A stretch of DNA of 64,000 bases from Campylobacter anatolicus (lineage in GTDB: Bacteria; Campylobacterota; Campylobacteria; Campylobacterales; Campylobacteraceae). A program made the position numbers and the translations under genes. The notes under the pieces were generated by a model. That model ran no database searches and had not been told where the DNA came from. It saw nothing but the letters and a program-made list of their open reading frames with translations. The DNA is taken from NCBI RefSeq assembly GCF_018145655.1, contig NZ_JAGSSY010000001.1:496001-560000 (forward strand), read 5' to 3'. Positions 29,185-41,752 of the stretch are shown here, piece after piece (the stretch's first letter is position 1; every line of letters starts with the position of its first letter).

Positions 29185-29236
29185 ATCATTTTAAATATTA
29201 GCGGATTTCTTTTTTTTGCATTTGATTTAAAATGAT
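29185..29236. repeat. 12-base inverted repeat before the motE-like gene end
   Basis: ATCATTTTAAAT (29185-29196) and ATTTAAAATGAT (29225-29236) are exact complements around a 28-base spacer. They lie about 110 bases beyond the stop codon of the motE-like gene and might help end the transcript from purA and the fliJ-like gene. Confidence 0.3.
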
Positions 29237-29345
29237 AAATTTTTACGAAAATCGTGAGAAAAGTTATAAATTAAAAAGCTATTTTGTATAGTTCTAACTA
29301 AACAAACATAAATTTTTAACTCAATTAAAAGATAGTTCTATAAAT

Positions 29346-29919
29346 TTATTGTATATTTATACTTCCAGCTGGCGAGTCAAGCTTTGTCTCATCAATCATA
29401 TCAACAAACGGCGGTCCTTTTGTAAGTAGCGTGGTTATCTCAGAAGCAGTTTTAGGCTCCATCTTTGCCATTATAGTTGAAATTTTTTTGGGCTCAAGCG
29501 CATACATTATGCTTGCAGCTTGAGCACGGCTCATCTGCGAAAGCATGTCCGCAGCAGCTTGATCTTTCATCTTTGAATAAGATTCATTTACTTTATCAGT
29601 TGTCATAGCTCTAAGCTCAGTTAAAATTTTCTGATTTTGTGCGATTTGAGTGTCTATATCTTTGCGTTTTTGCTCTATTGTCTTCATAGTCGCATTTATA
29701 TCTGCCTCTTTTTTATTTAGCTTTGCCAAACTATCATCATAAAGAGCTTGAGTGCTTGCACGAAACGCTTCGAGTGCTTGACGTTGTTCATCAACTTTTT
29801 CCATCTCTTTTAAAATTTCAGCCTTTCTAGCCTCAAAAATTTGCGTGCAGTCCACAGGTATATCATAAGCTAATACGTGATTAAAAAATACAGCTAAAAA
29901 AGCAAATAAAAATATAATT

Positions 29920-29927
<8 letters not shown>
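29346..29927 (-). CDS. MotE-like flagellar motor chaperone (periplasmic)
   Basis: A 193-residue exported protein: signal peptide (IIFLFAFLAVFFNHVLA), then a long coiled coil (about residues 30-110), then a MotE/MgtE-N type domain (AADMLSQMSRAQAASIMYAL, KISTIMAKMEPKTASEITTL). In epsilonproteobacteria MotE assists the stator partner MotC or MotB. The best start is GTG 29927, with AAGG eight bases upstream; a TTG seven codons earlier lacks spacing. It overlaps the end of the fliJ-like gene. This is the same neighbourhood as in C. jejuni, next to purA. Confidence 0.75.
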
Positions 29928-32450
<2,523 letters not shown>

Positions 32451-32458
<8 letters not shown>

Positions 32459-35400
32459 CAACGTCCTTTTGCTCTAAATTTAATAGCTCATCGCACATTG
32501 ATTTTGCATATTTAGCAAACTCTAAAGCCTCGCTTTTTTGCTCTGATTTTAATGCCGCGATAAGCTCACGTGTGATGTTTGTATAACGACTATCCGAGTT
32601 TTCTAACTTTGTTATAAGCTCATATTTTAACTCAGTGCAACCTGCATCTTTTAAATTTGAGATAATTTGCAAAGCATACTCTCGCAGCTTCACACACTCT
32701 TTTAGTCTTTCAAACTCACTTTGATTAAGCTCTTCATCTAAATTTAGCCCGTCAAATCCAACAAACGTAAATTTTAAAATTTCATCAAGCTTAAGTGGTT
32801 TTGATATTAGATTACCCTGAAATACGTCATACCCAAATCTAATAAGCATATTAAGCGTATTTATATCTTCGATATTTTTCACACTTGCTTTACACTCAAA
32901 TGTCTCAGATAGTTCCTTAATGGCCTTTAACATCATAAAAGACGAACACTCTTTAAATAGCCCATCAGTGAGCTTTTTATCAAGTTTTATACTATCTATC
33001 GGTAGATGCGTAAGTGCTTCAAAAGAGCTTGAGCGAGAGGCAAAGTCATCTAAGACAAACTTAACGCCAAAATTTTTATATCTTTGCATAAATTTACCAG
33101 AGAAGCTTAGATCTTTGGCCGCATTTGCATCGATTATCTCGATACAAAGAGCATTTGCGTTAAGATCTGTATGCGATGATAAAAGATCGCTAAATTTATT
33201 AAAAAACCCATCATCGCAGATCTGATCTATGCTTAGATTTACACACACTTTTGCGTCTGTACCCTCTTGATACCAAACGCTTTGGGCTTCCAACGCCCTT
33301 TTGATAGTAAATATCGCGACATCATCAACTATAAACTGTTTTTTGATCAAATTTAAAAAATTCTCCGGATAGATAATCGTGCCATTTTGACTATTCCATC
33401 TAATGAGTGCCTCAAAGCTAACTATTTTGCCTGTTTTTATATCAATTGTAGGCTGATACTCCAAGAAAAACTCATCATTTTTTAGGGCTTTTAAAATTTT
33501 TGAGCCATCTTCGTATTGATTTTTGAAATTTCTATCCTTAGCTTGATTAAATACATAATATCTATTTTTACCACCAAGTTTTGCCTGATACATCGCCCAA
33601 TCAGCCTGTTCTAACAGATCTTCTGGACTTATTTTATTGCGTCCACTCATACTCACGCCAATACTTGCACTTATCTTTAGCTTATTTTTATCAAATTCCA
33701 CTTCACCGCTTGCAATACGCAGCATATTTTCAACGATCTCATAGACCTCTCCAGCCCTTTTATATGGCAATATCGCTACAAACTCATCTCCACCAAGTCG
33801 TGCAAACATATCACGTTCATCAAAAAGCTTATCAATACGTGATGAAATTTCTATCAAAAACGCATCTCCAGCCAAATGTCCGTAAGTATCATTTATCGCT
33901 TTTAAGCCGTCTAGATCGAGATATGCTATCGCTACAGACTCGTCATCTTTTAAATTTACTACGATATTTTCAAGCTTGTGAGAAAATAAAAATCTATTTG
34001 GAAGACGAGTCAGTGGATCGTGATATGCGATATGTTCTAAGTAGTCTTGATTCGACTTGACATCGCTTATATTTGATGTGATGATAACATAGCAATGCAC
34101 ACACCCATTTGTTAAACTTATAGGCGAGACATTCATTATCTCTAGACTATTTTCTCCAAGTTTATTTTTATTCCAAACTCTATCTTGCCAAAAGCCTTTT
34201 TTGTCTATATCTGATAAAATTTTACTATCAAATCCAATATCGTTTAAGCCAGATTTTATACTTAATATATCTTTACCTACAAGCTCATCATGCCTATAGC
34301 CACTCATATCACTAAAAGCTTCATTTGCATCGATTATCTTACGATCTATTCCTACAACAGCTACGCCATCTTTGGCATATGAAAATAATCTTGAAAGCAT
34401 CTCTTGATATAGCGAATTTTCATTTTGCTGAGTTGAGTTTATGGCTACACCACTTATAAGCGTCGGTTCACCGTTTTCGTCAAATTCAAGAGCCTTTGCC
34501 CTTAAACTTATCCAAACGATACTTTTGTTTGTCATATAAAATTTAATATCTCCAAGGTATACACCATTTTTGATAGCGATTTTGTCAAACATCTCGTTAA
34601 AACTACTAAATTTATCGACTAGCAGATCTTTAAAATGTTCAAAGTCAAGCGTTCCAAGCTCATTTATATTACTATAACCTAGCATATTTGCAAATTTATT
34701 GTCTATATGTATGATATTGCTATTTTGATTCCATTCAAACTCCACTGCCTGAGTTGCCCAGATGATATTTTTATTATAAATTTGCTCTTTTTCGTATCGC
34801 CTTTCAAGCTCTTTTAATTCACTTATGTCGCTTATATGGTATATAATCCGATCAAATATGCCATTATCATCAAGCACAAATTTTACATATACGCCAAATG
34901 GACGCCTCTCTCCATCACAAGCAATAAAGCTTGTATCAAACTTAAGCGTATCCTTCTCGCCATTTGTCAGTGCAAATAGTTCCTTAGCATAGTTTATTTT
35001 ACTAACAAACTCATACACTCTCTCTTTGCTAACTAGTGTTCGTATATCGATGTTTTCACTTTTAAATTTATCTAATCCAAATATTTGCTCGATATTACCA
35101 CCTTTTTGCTGGATAATAAACGGTTCGTCCTTACGTGCTATCATAACTATACTTGGTAATATCGGCATATATCTTTGTAAAATTTCACTATTTTTTTCTA
35201 GTTTTTCTTCCTGTGTGACATCAGTTATAACATTGAAATTTAGCTTTTTATCCTTTAATGTTATAAGTGAGCTTACAACGCTTACTTCACGTTCTTCGCC
35301 ATTTTTTAGCGTGTGTGTCAGCTTAAACGGTCTAAAACCCTCTATGCTTTCGCGTCTTTTGTAAGCTACGTCACCAAAATTTCCTTTATATATATCTTTG

Positions 35401-36563
35401 ATATTTAGCCCCATTATCTCATCGCGACTATATCCGTAAAATTTAAGTGCAGCTTCGCTTACATCGATAATATCACCGGTGTATGAGTCATAAACGATAA
35501 TGATCAAAAAACTTTGCTCAAAAATACAATCAAAACGATTTTTGTACTCTTCTAGATTTAAATTTGCAAGATCGACCTCTTTATAAAGTTCATCGATCGC
35601 TACGGTTATAAGCCTTAGATCTCTTATCATCATATCTATTTTTGGTCGTTTTCCTCTATCATGAAGAAATTTTGATATATTCTCGAGTGGGTCTAGTATG
35701 CTATTTTTTATAAATTTCACATCTCGTATCCAAAGTACGATAAACGCCAAAAAACAGCTACAACTAAAAGCCAATAAAATAAACTGAAAAAATATTTTAC
35801 TACGTTGATTCGAACTAGTGACAACAAAAATTCCAAGATCTCGCATATAATCAATAGATGCAATATTTATATCAAATAACGAAAATATCGTATTTCTCTC
35901 GCTAAATTCATCACCCATGCTTATAAACTTAGAAAAGATATCAAGGTTAAAATTTTTATTAAATTTACTATTTAAGAGATTACCATATTTATCGAGCAAG
36001 TAAGCCTCATCTTTATCTTCTTTTAAGACATTGCCTATGCTATTATCTAGAAATTTAGAGTTTATCTCAACAACAATGCATCTGTTATCATTTACTTTAT
36101 ATGCTGCAAATACTGCTTCAAACCGCCCACTTTTATAAATTCTATCCGATACAATAAAATGCCTACTTTTTAATCCATTCAACCACTGCATATTAAAATT
36201 TTCTATTTTATGGGTATTTTTGGATTCATATTTTACTATGACATTTAAGTCTTGATCGAGTATGTAAAATGATGAGTAAATGTTGTTTATACTATCACTA
36301 TTTATGATAGAAATATCACTTTGAATACCCTGATTAAGCATTTTTGCTTTGATATAAAGATCGTTTTTTATAACATTTATGCTTTGTCTAATAGAGCTTT
36401 GTACTTCGTAATTTAACTTCTCTATACTGTGTTTTATATCGCTATTTTTATTTATGAAAACAAACAAAAAAAGCCCTATAAATGCAAGAACTGCTAATAA
36501 ATTTTTAGCATAAAACCCTGCAACTATCTGCAAATTTGTATTATCTACTTTTCTTTGCTTCAT
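32451..36563 (-). CDS. Membrane-anchored PAS/GGDEF/EAL protein (cyclic-di-GMP signalling)
   Basis: A 1370-residue protein and the longest gene here. It has a membrane helix near 16-38, a roughly 210-residue periplasmic sensor, a second helix near 255-278, about four PAS domains (about 340-840, for example DIIDVSEAALKFYGYSRDEI and IDANEAFSDMSGYRHDEL), a GGDEF domain (about 850-1010) with intact RLGGDEFVAIL, an EAL domain (about 1025-1260) and a helical tail. No inhibitory RxxD precedes GGDEF. In the EAL domain FEALIRW and LDDF are kept, but the usual AEGVE reads VKNIE and DDFG reads DDFA, so phosphodiesterase activity is doubtful. It probably makes or senses cyclic-di-GMP. Confidence 0.88.
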
Positions 36564-36652
36564 AAATTTTTAAAACCTCGTAAGCTTATTAAGATTTTAT
36601 TGTATCTAAAATTTACTTTTTTTAGCATTATTTATTAAATTTTTACAGATAT

Positions 36653-37684
36653 TTATACTAATTTTATAAGATTTTGTCCATTTTTGCGTTCATTTACTAC
36701 GCCAACAATACGCGTTTGCTCATATCCAGCTTGTATCAATCTATTTTTGGCATTCTCTGCGTCTTTTTGCGATACAGCTATAAGCAGTCCCCCGCTAGTT
36801 TGTGCGTCAAAAAGCAGCATATCAGCTTCCCCACTTTGGATAAATTTAGACGCAAACTTACGATTTTTATAGCTTCCTCCTGGCAAAAGCCCCATACTAG
36901 CCATCTCTCTTGCACTGGCTAAAATAGGCACCTCATGCGTAAAAATTTCAAAACTTATGTCTGCTCGTCCCATTTCACTAAGATGCCCTAAAAAGCCAAA
37001 TCCAGTAATATCAGTCGCTGCACTGACCTTTATACCGTTCATTGCACCAACAGCATAAAAATTTAGTTGTGACATATAAAATACTGCCTCTTTAATACGC
37101 TCTAAACTAAGCATATCTGCTTTTATCGCAGTACTTAAAGCCCCCATTCCAAGCGGTTTTGTAAGCAAAAGCACATCACCTACTTGTGCGGTATTGTTCG
37201 CCCAAAATTCATCTGGACGCACTAATCCGGTAACGCTAAGCCCATAATACATCTCAGGAGTAGTGATCGAGTGTCCACCAACAACCGTCCCGCCACATTC
37301 GCATACCTTTGACACACCGCCTTGCATTATCTCAGCTAAACTTTCAGACTCGACATTACAACTATCAAATCCTACGATGTTTAGGGCATTTATTACGCGT
37401 CCACCCATAGCAAACACATCGCTTAGCGAATTTGCTGCAGCGATCTGTCCGTAAAGATACGGATCATCAACAACTGGAGTGATAAAATCAAGTGTCTGCA
37501 CTAGTGCAAGATCATCGTTTATCTTAAAAACACTTGCATCTTCGTTGTTTGTAGTGCCAGTTAGCAAATTTGGATGTCCTAAATTTAACGCACTTATACT
37601 CTTGTCTAGACCCGACGGGTCTATCTTGGCAGCTCAACCAGCAGCACGGACAAATTTTGTCAGACGTTTATCGTTATAATTCAT
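36653..37684 (-). CDS. selD: Selenide, water dikinase SelD containing selenocysteine
   Basis: SelD makes selenophosphate, the selenium donor for selenocysteine. The frame must be read through an in-frame TGA at codon 17 (37634-37636): the N-terminus is MNYNDKRLTKFVRAAG, then the TGA, then AAKIDPSGLD. The TGA takes the place of the catalytic Cys in the usual GCGCK motif, and the essential Lys follows. The total is 343 residues, the family norm; taking the later start at 37567 would remove the active site. Other marks are LVQTLDFITPVVDDPYLYGQ and SDVFAMGGR. The ATG overlaps the yedF stop as ATGA. A SECIS-like hairpin follows the TGA. Confidence 0.93.
37607..37636 (-). promoter_or_regulatory. 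UGA selenocysteine codon and SECIS-like hairpin of selD
   Basis: The TGA at 37634-37636 is followed 10 bases later by TAGACCC-GTC-GGGTCTA (37607-37623), a perfect seven-pair stem whose loop contains GU, as bacterial SelB-binding SECIS elements do. It lies inside the coding sequence, as expected in bacteria. Confidence 0.8.
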
Positions 37685-38283
37685 AGCTTAATCTCATCAA
37701 ATTTACTCAAAATATCAACCACTTCAAAGGCATTTGTTATCTCGCCAACGCTTAGTTTATCAACTAGCTTATAGGCTTCAAGACAACTTCCGCAGCTTAA
37801 AATTTTAACACCTTGTGCTTCAAGATCTTTAAGCGGTCTAAAGCTAACATGCGAGCGATCAGTTGTTATCTTAACAGCACTATTTACACATATAACCGCA
37901 TATGGTTTATCCTCAACTTGTAAAAATGCACCTAAAAATTTAGAAAGTAGCCCCATACCGACCTCGCCACTACCAGCTCTCTCTTCGTTTAGATAAACTA
38001 CTTTTTGTCTTTTTGCTGGTGCGACTTCACAAGTATATTCACTTACGTCAGTATCTGCACTCACAACACCGCTTTTGATGGCTTTTATAGAATATTCGCC
38101 ACTACCAAGCTCATACCGATCAAATTTTTGGTTTAAAGATGTAAGAAATTTTGAAACATTTTCATAAGATGCAAGTGAATTTAATAAAATTTCTAAGCTT
38201 TCGCCATCTTTTAGTGTGTTTAATGTAAGTTTTGTTCTGATAACCGGCTCAGGACAAGCCAAATTTCTACAGTCTAGTTGCAT
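37681..38283 (-). CDS. yedF: YedF-type selenium metabolism protein (TusA-DsrE fusion)
   Basis: A 200-residue protein with an N-terminal TusA-like domain, MQLDCRNLACPEPVIRTKLT, including the CPxP cysteine, and a C-terminal DsrE-like domain ending KILSCGSCLEAYKLVDKL with two cysteines. YedF proteins occur beside selD and are thought to handle reactive selenium or sulfur on its way to SelD. The stop overlaps the selD start, so the two are made together. Confidence 0.87.
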   Translation of the reverse strand: MQLDCRNLACPEPVIRTKLTLNTLKDGESLEILLNSLASYENVSKFLTSLNQKFDRYELGSGEYSIKAIKSGVVSADTDVSEYTCEVAPAKRQKVVYLNEERAGSGEVGMGLLSKFLGAFLQVEDKPYAVICVNSAVKITTDRSHVSFRPLKDLEAQGVKILSCGSCLEAYKLVDKLSVGEITNAFEVVDILSKFDEIKL

Positions 38284-38354
38284 ATATTTCCTTTTAAATT
38301 TGTCAAATTCGCACCGCGAAGCTAAAAAAGAATTATAGCATTTAAAATTTAAAT

Positions 38355-38376
38355 AAAGGCGTATTTGAACGCCTTT
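38355..38376. terminator. Hairpin between the 61-residue gene and yedF
   Basis: AAAGGCGT and ACGCCTTT pair perfectly over eight bases around ATTTGA. It lies six bases after the end of the small gene at 38382 and before yedF, so it may separate the fdh/modE transcript from yedF-selD. T-runs on both sides are short. Confidence 0.5.
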
Positions 38377-38381
38377 AAATA

Positions 38382-38567
38382 TTATTTGATGAAATTTTTC
38401 TCAAGCCACTTTTGAGCCGCTTCAAAACTATCAAATTTACCACTTTTTGCAACCTGAGCTACACCCTCATAAAAACGTACACGTATACCATCTTGAACAT
38501 TGTCTATTTTAACTCTCGTAATCCTGTCGGTGTTTAGATACACTCTATCGTTTAGTTTGATAAACAT
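38382..38567 (-). CDS. Small hypothetical protein
   Basis: A 61-residue soluble protein, MFIKLNDRVYLNTDRITRVK then RVRFYEGVAQVAKSGKFDSF, that looks like a compact five-strand or SH3-like fold ending in a helix. It has a strong ribosome site (AAAGGGAGAAATA). No family is named with confidence. It lies between the ModE-like gene and yedF. Confidence 0.65.
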   Translation of the reverse strand: MFIKLNDRVYLNTDRITRVKIDNVQDGIRVRFYEGVAQVAKSGKFDSFEAAQKWLEKNFIK

Positions 38568-38588
38568 TATTTCTCCCTTTAAATTTAG

Positions 38589-39386
38589 TTATTTTTTAGT
38601 TATTCTATCTTGTTCGTCTGCTAAAAATAGCTCTTTAAAACGTTTGTTTGCATACTCTTCGATATCTCGCTGAAGCTGTTTATAAGCGTGAATAAGCTCG
38701 TATGCACGTGGATTTAGCGTAGTCCCAGCTGCATCTCCGCCACCTTGTTTAGTATTTACTAGATCTTCGTCTAAATTTTTGGCTAAAATTTGCAGATGTG
38801 TCCAGCATTTTTTATAATTCATCCCTAAAATTTCAGCTGCTTTTGAAATAGATCCAACCTCAGCGATAACCTCTAAAACTTCGGTCTTGCCTTTACCAAA
38901 TAGCAACTCGCCTTCATTATTTTCGATCCAAGTTTTGGTTTTTACGATCATTTTTTTTCCTTTTTTTTCTTTAAAACAGCCAAGTTGGCAGTATTTCACA
39001 TCAATCTTATAATCACGCAAAGTTGAGCGAATTTTTTTAAGCCCAACACCCTTTGCGGCCGCCCTAGCATCCGCACATGAAACTCGCCCTTTATCATCGC
39101 TAATACTTTTTAAATTTAAATATGTCAAGTAGCTTCCATCACCTACAGATGCTTTGCCAAACTGCCCCAACTCACACGCGTCTATCTTTACACCAAGTTT
39201 GGTTGCAATATCACCTATATCGCCTATATCAACGTTTAATTTATCGGCTATCTTAAATGCCACGCCACAATCAAGTCGCCCTTTATCATTTTTAAATTTC
39301 TCTATGTTTTGAGCGATCTCATCAAATCGCTTTATGATACGATCGCTATTTTCAGCCATAAATTCGTTGTTCTCCGCTATAGACAT
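38589..39386 (-). CDS. modE: ModE-like molybdenum-responsive regulator with tandem cysteine modules
   Basis: Residues about 147-265 form the ModE winged helix-turn-helix (EVIAEVGSISKAAEILGMNY, then TKQGGGDAAGTTLN), which represses molybdate transport or controls molybdoenzyme genes. The classical C-terminal molybdate-binding domains are missing. Instead residues 35-77 and 99-138 are two copies of a short module, each beginning KGR-V/L-S/D-C and ending in ACELGQFG or YCQLGCF, possibly the ligand sensor. The start overlaps fdhD by 35 bases; a second ATG at 39359 is also possible. Its place between fdhD and the selenium genes suggests control of formate dehydrogenase. Confidence 0.8.
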   Translation of the reverse strand: MSIAENNEFMAENSDRIIKRFDEIAQNIEKFKNDKGRLDCGVAFKIADKLNVDIGDIGDIATKLGVKIDACELGQFGKASVGDGSYLTYLNLKSISDDKGRVSCADARAAAKGVGLKKIRSTLRDYKIDVKYCQLGCFKEKKGKKMIVKTKTWIENNEGELLFGKGKTEVLEVIAEVGSISKAAEILGMNYKKCWTHLQILAKNLDEDLVNTKQGGGDAAGTTLNPRAYELIHAYKQLQRDIEEYANKRFKELFLADEQDRITKK

Positions 39387-40131
39387 TTAAATTTTCTCCA
39401 CGTGCAAAGCCACAAAGTGTAAGTCCAAATTTACGTGCTATAAGTACCCCAAGGCTAGTTGGAGCTGTACGTGAGACTAGCACAGGTATAGAGTTCATCA
39501 CAGCTTTTACGACCATTTCTGAGCTAAGTCGTCCACTTACCATTAAAAGTGTTTGAGACAAATTTATATCGCTCATCACCGCTTTACCGATCGCTTTGTC
39601 TATCGTGTTATGTTGAGCTATATCTTCGCCAATGAAAAATTTTCCATCTGTATAAATTTTAGCAGTATGAACGCAGCCTGTTTGCTCATATAGTTCGCAC
39701 TGAGTGTAAAACTCACTCATCTGATGTAACACTTCGCTACATTTAAATTTAATATCATTTTTTATAAATTTTGCACTCAATACGTCTGGATCGATATTTG
39801 CTGTAGAGCTTCGCCCACAACCACTTATGATAACACTCTCAAAATTTAGTCTTTGCAGACTTTTTAAATTTACATCGGCCTCTATCTCGACACTTAACTC
39901 ATCGTTGGCTAAGTCTATTTTTTTGATATCGTTAAAACTTGATATTATGTTTTCACTTAATATATAGCCTATCGCAAGTGCCTTTAAGTCTGTTGGCGTC
40001 GCCATCATAGAGCCGAGCTTATTGCCATTTACGATAATATCAAATTTGATCTCACGCACTAAGATATCGTCTTTTACAAAACTTTCGTTAGCTTTAAATT
40101 TTGTGATTTGAGTTGTAAAGGTGGGTTGCAA
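39352..40131 (-). CDS. fdhD: Formate dehydrogenase accessory sulfurtransferase FdhD
   Basis: FdhD passes sulfur from the cysteine desulfurase to the molybdenum cofactor of formate dehydrogenase. The 259-residue protein shows MATPTDLKALAIGYIL, YEQTGCVHTAKIY, GEDIAQHNTIDKAIGK and SGRLSSEMVVKA. The conserved CxxC loop reads SGCGRSS, so only one cysteine is left there. It starts with TTG 40131, seven bases after AAGGG. A terminator lies between fdhC and fdhD, so fdhD may have its own promoter or depend on read-through. Confidence 0.93.
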   Translation of the reverse strand: MQPTFTTQITKFKANESFVKDDILVREIKFDIIVNGNKLGSMMATPTDLKALAIGYILSENIISSFNDIKKIDLANDELSVEIEADVNLKSLQRLNFESVIISGCGRSSTANIDPDVLSAKFIKNDIKFKCSEVLHQMSEFYTQCELYEQTGCVHTAKIYTDGKFFIGEDIAQHNTIDKAIGKAVMSDINLSQTLLMVSGRLSSEMVVKAVMNSIPVLVSRTAPTSLGVLIARKFGLTLCGFARGENLNVYSGEQRIYG

Positions 40132-40152
40132 TTTATGCCCTTTATAAAGGTT

Positions 40153-40174
40153 AAAGCCCCAAAATTGGGGCTTT
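40153..40174 (-). terminator. Terminator after fdhC
   Basis: AAAGCCCCAA and TTGGGGCTTT pair perfectly over ten bases with a two-base centre, four bases after the fdhC stop codon. GC-rich for this genome, it is the strongest hairpin in the fdh region. T-rich flanks occur on both strands. Confidence 0.75.
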
Positions 40175-40177
40175 ATT

Positions 40178-41122
40178 TTATGCTAGCTTATCATAAACTT
40201 TTTCATAGTCTGATACTGGAATTTGGTTTTTAGAGATTAGCTCTTGATACCAATAATGATGAAGTAGATAGACTTCCTCTTCCTCTTTATATCCAGTTAT
40301 CATAGACCATATAGCTCCATGTATCGCGATAGCCGCCATATAGATATGTACTAGGAAAAATACCGCACAAACTATACCAAGAATATTATGTATAATAACA
40401 CTCCAGCGTAAAACTTCGATCTGAGAAATTCCAAGCCAAGTAGCCACAGGCACTGCTTGAAAATCTAGAAAATACATAGCAGCACCAGTTGCTATCATCA
40501 CAAGTCCGCCTGGTATCGCTACCCAATACCACGCCTTTTGACCTGCATTAAATTTACCAGCTGGTATAGCACGTTTTTTCTTTGAAAGATAGCCACCTAC
40601 GATAAACATCCATCTTATGTCATAAACAACAGGAAGCATTCTTTTCGTCCAAAAAAGTATCATAGGCGTGATAGAAATCACAAATATTATGGTTGCTATT
40701 CCGTGCATATCTTTCATAAGTCTAACAAATGTGCCGCCACCAAATGTACTACCCCACATCATAATAATGCCAGTTGGAACAAGCACTATCCACGAAATAG
40801 CTGCTAATCCGTGAGAAATTCTCTCAACAATATTAAAAGCATATATCTTTTTGCCATCGTGGCTAAAATGTTTTGGCCCAACTATCAAAAAGTGCAAAAC
40901 AAACGCACCTATAACCGCTAAAATAATAACTGCAACACCATAAGCAAAGTAGTCATTACCTTGAATAAAAGTAAAAATAGGTCCAAGCCCATCTTCATAA
41001 GGTTTTATGTTTTCTATACGCCCAGCGGCCCAAACGTTACTACCATATTGATTTGTCCCATCTGGTAGATCAAGAGCAAACACGCTTAACGCACAGGTGA
41101 TAAAAGCAAGTAATAATCTCAT
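40178..41122 (-). CDS. fdhC: Formate dehydrogenase cytochrome b subunit
   Basis: A 314-residue membrane subunit that takes electrons from FdhB through two b hemes to menaquinone. It has an N-terminal signal-like segment, about five membrane helices, and the heme-ligand histidines in NIVERISHGLAAISWI, DMHGIATIIF and SVIIHNILGIVCAVFFLVHI. It overlaps fdhB by four bases (ATGA). Confidence 0.92.
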   Translation of the reverse strand: MRLLLAFITCALSVFALDLPDGTNQYGSNVWAAGRIENIKPYEDGLGPIFTFIQGNDYFAYGVAVIILAVIGAFVLHFLIVGPKHFSHDGKKIYAFNIVERISHGLAAISWIVLVPTGIIMMWGSTFGGGTFVRLMKDMHGIATIIFVISITPMILFWTKRMLPVVYDIRWMFIVGGYLSKKKRAIPAGKFNAGQKAWYWVAIPGGLVMIATGAAMYFLDFQAVPVATWLGISQIEVLRWSVIIHNILGIVCAVFFLVHIYMAAIAIHGAIWSMITGYKEEEEVYLLHHYWYQELISKNQIPVSDYEKVYDKLA

Positions 41123-41751
41123 ACTCTATCCTTTGTGTAATACGCGATTTTCCAAGTAGGAGATTCCTTGATATTTTTAATACCATATCCTCTTGCACTG
41201 ACCCTATCTTGATAAATCTGCTCAATTATATCAGATTCTCCCACAAGCAAAGCTTTAGTCGAACACATTGCCGCACAAACAGGCACTTTGCCCTCTGAAA
41301 TTCTATTTTGCCCATACTCTTCCATTTCAACTTCTGAGTTATCAGGCTCTGGGCCACCAGCACACATTGTGCATTTATCCATCGAGCCTTTAACACCAAA
41401 TACACTATCTCTTGGAAACTGAGGGGCACCAAACGGACAAGCGTATAGGCAGTATCCACAACCTATGCAGATATTTTTGTCATGAAGTACAACACCATCA
41501 TCTCTGATGTAAAAACAATCTACAGGGCATACAAGCGAACAAGGAGCATCCTCACAGTGCATACAAGCGATAGATGTTGAAATTTCTTTACCCTCTACGC
41601 CTTCGTTTAGCGTTATAACTCTTCTACGTCTTACCCCTATAGGAAGCTCGTGAGCCTCATCACAAGCCACAGCACAACCATTGCAATCAATGCATCTATC
41701 GTCATCACAATAAAATTTTAATCGTGTTATATTTTGTATCATATCGCCCAT
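41119..41751 (-). CDS. fdhB: Formate dehydrogenase iron-sulfur subunit
   Basis: A 210-residue ferredoxin-type subunit with four [4Fe-4S] sites: CIDCNGCAVACDEAHE, CMHCEDAPCSLVCPVDCF, CIGCGYCLYACPFG, and CTMCAG with CAAMC further on. It carries electrons from FdhA to cytochrome b FdhC on the periplasmic face. It begins one base after the fdhA stop codon. Confidence 0.95.
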   Translation of the reverse strand: MGDMIQNITRLKFYCDDDRCIDCNGCAVACDEAHELPIGVRRRRVITLNEGVEGKEISTSIACMHCEDAPCSLVCPVDCFYIRDDGVVLHDKNICIGCGYCLYACPFGAPQFPRDSVFGVKGSMDKCTMCAGGPEPDNSEVEMEEYGQNRISEGKVPVCAAMCSTKALLVGESDIIEQIYQDRVSARGYGIKNIKESPTWKIAYYTKDRV

Positions 41752-41752
41752 A

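Larger units (their letters stand above)
28606..29345. other. 740-base region without genes, 3' of tRNA-Phe
   Basis: No intact gene is seen on either strand. One short plus-strand stretch near 28830-28900 reads LTRKERRHITSELINY before stops, perhaps a fragment. Two inverted repeats are present, at 28931-28945 and 29185-29236. tRNA 3' ends are common integration sites, so this may be a scar of a lost element, but no integrase or repeat of the tRNA end was found. Confidence 0.45.

Noticed and set aside
33581-34060. Plus-strand 159-codon frame inside the GGDEF/EAL gene
   Set aside because: It lies wholly opposite conserved GGDEF and PAS coding sequence and shows no protein-like features.
36653-37567. 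SelD starting at 37567 with 304 residues
   Set aside because: That start drops the catalytic segment. The longer frame through TGA overlaps yedF as ATGA and restores the family length.
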